Below are positions 33,927-37,671 of a stretch of DNA of 37,671 nt, piece after piece. Numbering within the stretch: position 1 is the first letter of the stretch; each line of letters starts with the position of its first letter. This stretch comes from a virus. The position numbers and the translations under genes were made by a program. The notes beneath the pieces are model-generated. The model saw only the letters and a program-made list of their open reading frames with translations, made no database searches and had not been told where the DNA came from. Where the stretch lies: the IMG/VR virus record IMGVR_UViG_3300045049_000256, positions 1-37,671 of that record. One strand, written 5' to 3'.

Positions 33927-34581
33927 AGATGGGTTGGTCCTTGAGCCGGTCGTACAGCGATTGATCGCTCTTGCCGGCCGCCACACTTGCGGGAGTGCCG
34001 AGAGGTCTTCCTTGGGCGGCTCTCACGCGGGCTTGTGCTTCCTGGCGAGCCTTGGGCGCCTTGTTCATGCGCTCCATGGCCTGCTCTCCCAGAAGGAGTG
34101 TCAGCACCTGCTTGCGGGTGGGGTTGCCGCCTTGCATGCGAAACTGTTGCAGTCGGGTCTCAACCGCATCGGAGAACTGGCGAAGGTCCGCCCTGTCCGC
34201 GATCTCCAGGCGGAAATCCGCCTTGTCGGCCAGGTCCATGGTCATGCGTTGGTGTTGCAGCAACGCGTTGTTCGTCTCGCGCTGCCACTTCTCCATCGGG
34301 TCGAGGTTTTCGTCCTGGGGCTGCTGCCGCTGAAGCAGCTGCGACCGGTAGAACTCCGCCTCGCGCCTGGCCGCTTCCGCTTCCATGCGCGCGCGCTCCT
34401 TCTCGTTGGCCAGCGTCTGGATTCGATTGGCGGCGCGCCCCTTGGGCTCGTCGTCAACCTCATCGCGTTCCGGCGCCTGAGGGCTTGCTTGCGGTTCCTC
34501 GACCTGTTCGACTTCCTCGACTTGCTCCACCTCACCCGTGGGGGTGTTCAGTTGAGCGTTCAGTTCTTCCTCGTGTTCCAT
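33925..34581 (-). CDS. scaffolding protein (218 aa)
   Basis: The N-terminal 50 residues are acidic and repetitive (GEVEQVEEVEQVEEPQASPQ), followed by a long charged helical region with heptads (NEKERARMEAEAARREAEFY), and a basic, Arg/Lys-rich C-terminal third (NKAPKARQEAQARVRAAQGR). Acidic-helical-basic layout and a place between portal and capsid are those of podoviral scaffolding proteins, which guide capsid assembly and leave the head. GAGAGGA lies five bases before the ATG. Its leader contains three short direct repeats. Confidence 0.82.
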   Translation of the reverse strand: MEHEEELNAQLNTPTGEVEQVEEVEQVEEPQASPQAPERDEVDDEPKGRAANRIQTLANEKERARMEAEAARREAEFYRSQLLQRQQPQDENLDPMEKWQRETNNALLQHQRMTMDLADKADFRLEIADRADLRQFSDAVETRLQQFRMQGGNPTRKQVLTLLLGEQAMERMNKAPKARQEAQARVRAAQGRPLGTPASVAAGKSDQSLYDRLKDQPI

Positions 34582-34599
34582 GCATTCCTCTCGAAGTCA

Positions 34600-34675
34600 T
34601 TACGTGACCAATCGACGTTGATTCCTTACGGGAACCACTCGACGCTGTGTGGCGGCTTACGGCAGCCAATCGACA
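34600..34675 (-). repeat. three direct repeats in the scaffold leader
   Basis: TTACG(G/T)-N3-5-CCA(A/C)TCGAC(A/G) occurs at 34600-34617, 34626-34644 and 34657-34675 on the plus strand. Read in the direction of transcription each copy would spell Val-Asp/Glu-Trp, and in the first two Leu/Phe-Pro-stop. The spacing (26 and 31 bases) is not constant. They fill the space between a terminator and the scaffold ribosome site. Confidence 0.6.
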
Positions 34676-34700
34676 AAAGAAAACGGCCCCGAGGGGCCGT
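34676..34700 (-). terminator. terminator after the portal gene
   Basis: On the minus strand ACGGCCCC-TC-GGGGCCGT is followed by TTTCTTTTG. It lies 18 bases after the portal stop codon and ahead of the scaffold leader repeats. Confidence 0.85.
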
Positions 34701-34717
34701 CGTCTGTTGAACCTGTT

Positions 34718-36745
34718 TCAGCCTCTGGGCTGGGCTCGCGGGTCCATCATCTGGTCCGCGTGTATCGCCCCTGGAGGGTTTTGCCCACCACGGGGAGCCG
34801 AAGGCATGGCCCCCGGTCTTGGAGTTCCCGCAATGCCAGGACCGGCCCCGCCCGGAGCGCCTTGTTGTCCCTGCGGCATCTGGGCTTGAAGCATCTGCAT
34901 TCGAGCCTGCATCTGTTTTCTGAACACGCCCGTGGGGTCGCCCGTTTGCTGCGATGCCTGTTGCAGCGCCTGAAGATGTTCGACGTGATTGTCCAGAGGG
35001 TTCGGGGCAACGTCGAAGCCGTTCAGAAGCATCTCCACTTCCACCGCTGGAGGAATGAGCATCTTGTGACGCTCATCGATCAGGATGTTCTGGCTCATGG
35101 TCGGGCCGAACGTGGTGGCCGACACGAAGTCCAGAATCGGCCCGACATCCAGCCGACGACCATTGAGCTGCTGCGGGGGAACTCCCCTGAGCACGTTCAT
35201 CATGGCAATCATCTGCTGGGTACGTTGAGCCCCCGTGGTCTGGTCCATCCCCAGCCATCGGAAGTGATACCGCTCGTTGACTTGTTGGGGCGCAAGGCGT
35301 TGCATCTTGGCTTGGATGCCGTGTTCGCCTTCAATCGTCACCCACAGGTCATCATCGCGAAACTGCACATCGAGCTCATAGAACCACTCGAGCAGCGGGT
35401 TCAGGATCTCGTTTTCAACCCTTCTCGCCACATCGCCGATGGTTGCCAAAGCTTCCGTCGATTGCGCGGCGATCGCCTGAGCGTTCTTTCGTCCCTGCGG
35501 TGCTTTGCCGAGCATGGTCTCGTTGACTTCCATGCTCTCCATGATCTGCTGCTTGACCACGTTTCGTAGATTCACCGCGTGTTGGTACAGCTGCGGGAAC
35601 TCCACGAACTTCGTGTCTTGGGGCGAGGTCTCCCAGATCGCCGCCTTGCCCATCACCATCGAACCCACCCGCGGGTTTTTCACCGGGTCGGTCATCACGA
35701 TGGGCAGCAGTGAATACTGCGCTGAGTCCATCCCCATGTTGGTGATGTCGTTCAGCTGGTAAGCCAGCATCCGCACCGGCTCCACCTTGCTCTTTCCCCA
35801 GAACGACCCGGGCACACGATCCACAGGCGCCGAGATGATGGGCACCTTCCCACACCAATAGGGGTTCTTGACGATGCCGATGACGTTCTGAGGTCCACCG
35901 AAGAACACGATGGCGCTTTGCTTTTCGCCATCGAGCTTCAGCCGCATGAACACCATGTAGACCAGGCAGAACTTGCGCCCTGACTTGATCTTGATCCCAG
36001 CATCAGCGGACCTGCTCTTGTCGGCCCACTTCTGAGAATCTTCACCGGCGTCCCTGACGATCTTGTCCACTCCGGACTGGGTGAACATGCCCGCCTCGAC
36101 CATCTCGTCCAGGTCGTTGTCGGTCAGGCGAAGAGCAACCGCGACCATCTCGGCCTGGTCGATCTTGGACACCGTGGAAGGAAACACCCACAGGTCTTGA
36201 GCAGGAAGGACGCGAACGGTCGGCCCGCACTCGGTGACCTCTTCCACGTCCACGTCCACGATGTCCTCAGTGGCGCCTTCGTCCACCGGCTTCCAGGCCT
36301 TTTTGGTGACCTTCCTTTTGATCTCTTTCCAGTCCAGCATCAGAGACCACTGGCCCTCAACATCCCCGGCAAGAAGCATGGAAGAAAGGACCGAGCGAAG
36401 GTCCGACTTGCTCACATGCCGCTGAAGGATCGCCAAGACTTCGGCCGGCTGTTCCCCGGTCTCACTGACACACTGGATGTTGTTGCCGACCTGGGGAAAC
36501 AGCATCGCGGTGAAACGCTTCCTGCGCGCTTCCACCGCATCGCGCACGATGGGCTCGAAGATTTGCGATTCGCCTTCGTACATCTGCGCGTCACCCAGGA
36601 CGCAGTTGTAGATGTCCCAGCACTCATCGATCAGGTCGTTCTGCTTCTTTTTTTCTTCCTTGAAGCCTTCCCTGATCTGGGTATAGACGCCCAAGGCTTT
36701 CTCGACCACCTTCGACGAGGTCGCGTAGTTCTTGGGTTTATCCAT
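34718..36745 (-). CDS. portal protein (675 aa)
   Basis: Podoviral portal-type protein: helical N-terminus with EPIVRDAVEARRKRFTAMLF, a central region with the AYQLNDITNMGMDSAQYSLL helix and the wing-type strands, PVIRVLPAQDLWVFP-like segment (actual TVRVLPAQDLWVFPS at about 175-189), and a C-terminal Gln/Pro/Gly/Met-rich tail (about 590-675) that probably forms the barrel end or is flexible. As a dodecamer it would be the DNA entry channel that the terminase docks on. GGAG lies five bases upstream of the ATG; the start overlaps the last codons of the large terminase by eight bases, the usual order of packaging genes. Confidence 0.85.
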   Translation of the reverse strand: MDKPKNYATSSKVVEKALGVYTQIREGFKEEKKKQNDLIDECWDIYNCVLGDAQMYEGESQIFEPIVRDAVEARRKRFTAMLFPQVGNNIQCVSETGEQPAEVLAILQRHVSKSDLRSVLSSMLLAGDVEGQWSLMLDWKEIKRKVTKKAWKPVDEGATEDIVDVDVEEVTECGPTVRVLPAQDLWVFPSTVSKIDQAEMVAVALRLTDNDLDEMVEAGMFTQSGVDKIVRDAGEDSQKWADKSRSADAGIKIKSGRKFCLVYMVFMRLKLDGEKQSAIVFFGGPQNVIGIVKNPYWCGKVPIISAPVDRVPGSFWGKSKVEPVRMLAYQLNDITNMGMDSAQYSLLPIVMTDPVKNPRVGSMVMGKAAIWETSPQDTKFVEFPQLYQHAVNLRNVVKQQIMESMEVNETMLGKAPQGRKNAQAIAAQSTEALATIGDVARRVENEILNPLLEWFYELDVQFRDDDLWVTIEGEHGIQAKMQRLAPQQVNERYHFRWLGMDQTTGAQRTQQMIAMMNVLRGVPPQQLNGRRLDVGPILDFVSATTFGPTMSQNILIDERHKMLIPPAVEVEMLLNGFDVAPNPLDNHVEHLQALQQASQQTGDPTGVFRKQMQARMQMLQAQMPQGQQGAPGGAGPGIAGTPRPGAMPSAPRGGQNPPGAIHADQMMDPRAQPRG

Positions 36746-37671
36746 ACCTTCTCCGAGGAAGCGAGGTCATGTACCTCACCCCCTGCGAGTTCGTCGCGTA
36801 GTGGCCCTCCCCTGCGTATGTCAGGTGGGCCAAGGCTCGGACCAGATACCGCATGGCATCGGTCGCGTGGTCGTTCTTCTTGACGATCTTTCCGTGCTCG
36901 TCACGGTGGTATATGCCAAGCTCTTTGATGAGATTGGTGAGCGTGCGAAATATGCGAAGCCGCCCCGAGGTCATCCTCTGGTAGACATCGAAAATCCCCG
37001 CCTCCACCGCGTTGTCCGCCTCCAGCAGCATCAAGCCTTCTTGTCTGTAGAGACTGATGAGCTGTTCCCCGTCATGCTGGGAGCGTCCCCTCGAAGCGGG
37101 GTCAATGAACCCCGTCATCTTTCCCCTGCCCTTGATCGCACTGGCGTGAACGGCGGGTTCCGCCTGGCCCATGTAGTGCTCGGAATAGAGGTACAGCACG
37201 TCCGAATCTCGATCCAGAGCACCCCACACCGCAGCGGTGCGGTTCCACCCGACATCCAGCCCGTAGCCCTTCTGCCAGTGCTTGGGAAGATCGATCGGGT
37301 CGATCAGGATGGATTCCAGATCGACCGGATAAATCTTGCCCACCCCGATGGTGGGAATGCCGCGGGAGCGGGCGTCCCTCTCATGCGGGGGAATCGCCGC
37401 CCACAGTTCCGCCTTGGTCTTGGCGTCAAGGTGCAGAACATCGTCCCACGTCGCCGTGCAGACGAATTTCGACTGCGCCTTGTCCACCTCCAGGAACGAC
37501 TGAGTGACCTCCGTCATTCCCTTCATGGGCGTGAAGGTGCAAAGGATCAATCCCCCGGTGGTCATCGTGCGGATGACAGCTTCCGAGTAGATGTCCGCAG
37601 GCGGTTCCTCGTCCAGGCCGATCAGGTCTTGTTCCGTCCCCTGCCACGCCTCGCGGCCCTGGTCGTAGGAC
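36738..37671 (-). CDS. terL: large terminase subunit, N-terminus outside the window
   Basis: The visible 310 residues begin SYDQGREAWQGTEQDLIGLD and include the end of the ATPase domain, with Walker B LIGLDEE (fragment residues 16-22) and the coupling segment LILCTFTPMKG, and the complete RNase H-type nuclease domain: D in GLDVGWNR, D in GFIDPASRG and the DHATDAMRYL motif. The enzyme pumps DNA into the head and cuts it. The upstream Walker A region lies beyond the right end. The frame is open to the edge. The stop overlaps the portal start. If the genome is circular the missing part would join near base 1. Confidence 0.93.
   Translation of the reverse strand, partial: SYDQGREAWQGTEQDLIGLDEEPPADIYSEAVIRTMTTGGLILCTFTPMKGMTEVTQSFLEVDKAQSKFVCTATWDDVLHLDAKTKAELWAAIPPHERDARSRGIPTIGVGKIYPVDLESILIDPIDLPKHWQKGYGLDVGWNRTAAVWGALDRDSDVLYLYSEHYMGQAEPAVHASAIKGRGKMTGFIDPASRGRSQHDGEQLISLYRQEGLMLLEADNAVEAGIFDVYQRMTSGRLRIFRTLTNLIKELGIYHRDEHGKIVKKNDHATDAMRYLVRALAHLTYAGEGHYATNSQGVRYMTSLPRRRYG

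Noticed and set aside
32446-34710. Open frame of 754 codons on the plus strand
   Set aside because: It is the reverse-strand shadow of the capsid and scaffold genes, Arg/His/Val-rich, without a ribosome site, and crosses three minus-strand terminators.
1-37671. CRISPR array, insertion sequence or rRNA
   Set aside because: No regularly spaced repeats of CRISPR length, no transposase gene and no rRNA-like stretch were seen on either strand.

Overview
The window is most of the genome of a temperate, podovirus-like phage of a GC-rich proteobacterium. Several signs favour a Burkholderiales-type host, although nothing here proves it: the general base composition, a LexA box of the CTGT-N8-ACAG type, a DUF4224-like protein beside the integrase, and the style of the T4-type lysozyme. 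An isolated 3' half of a tRNA-Phe(GAA) gene (15519-15565) lies beside the integrase and has phage genes on both sides. The left part has immunity, replication and an antiterminator but no head or tail set; the right part has packaging, head, tail and lysis but no replication genes. The simplest reading is one circular (unintegrated) phage genome opened near the terminase gene, with attP at about 15.5 kb. The large terminase runs off the right end and a new gene starts at the last bases of the left end, so a small piece is probably missing between them.

Layout in the order of transcription. The early region runs leftward from about 8.5 kb: a Cro-like regulator, a protein in the place of CII, small coupled genes, a DUF1376-type replication protein with three 14-bp iterons inside its gene, a T7-type primase-helicase, two unknown genes, and a Q-like antiterminator with two CxxCxGxG zinc knuckles. 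An intrinsic terminator follows it. The late region continues leftward (small zinc-ribbon and basic proteins, a possible small terminase, two virion-like proteins), leaves the window at base 1, and resumes at the right end with the large terminase. It then runs through portal, scaffold, an N4-gp56-type capsid, adaptor and tail-hub proteins, a cupin, three ejection-type proteins, a PurD-like ATP-grasp enzyme, the tail fibre and a lysis cassette, ending near 20.4 kb. Nearly all neighbours overlap by ATGA, GTGA or TGATG junctions. Six intrinsic terminators sit inside the late unit, just ahead of genes, which fits control by antitermination.

Rightward genes from 8.6 kb are the lysogeny side: a CI-like repressor with two AGGAA-N4-TTCCT operators, an unknown partner gene, a divergent pair of Arc-type ribbon-helix-helix regulators with three GGCTTCA-N3-TGAAGCC operators, an unknown 840-residue protein, a DUF4224-like protein, a tyrosine integrase and attP.

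Between attP and the end of the lysis cassette (15.6-20.4 kb) lies a cargo block that would sit at one end of the prophage. It holds an acetyltransferase-like gene, a LexA box between an SRAP peptidase gene and a two-gene operon of unknown function, an exported HNH-like nuclease, and a coupled nucleotidyltransferase-fold plus unknown gene pair with its own terminator. These are the best candidates for undescribed lysogenic-conversion or defence functions.
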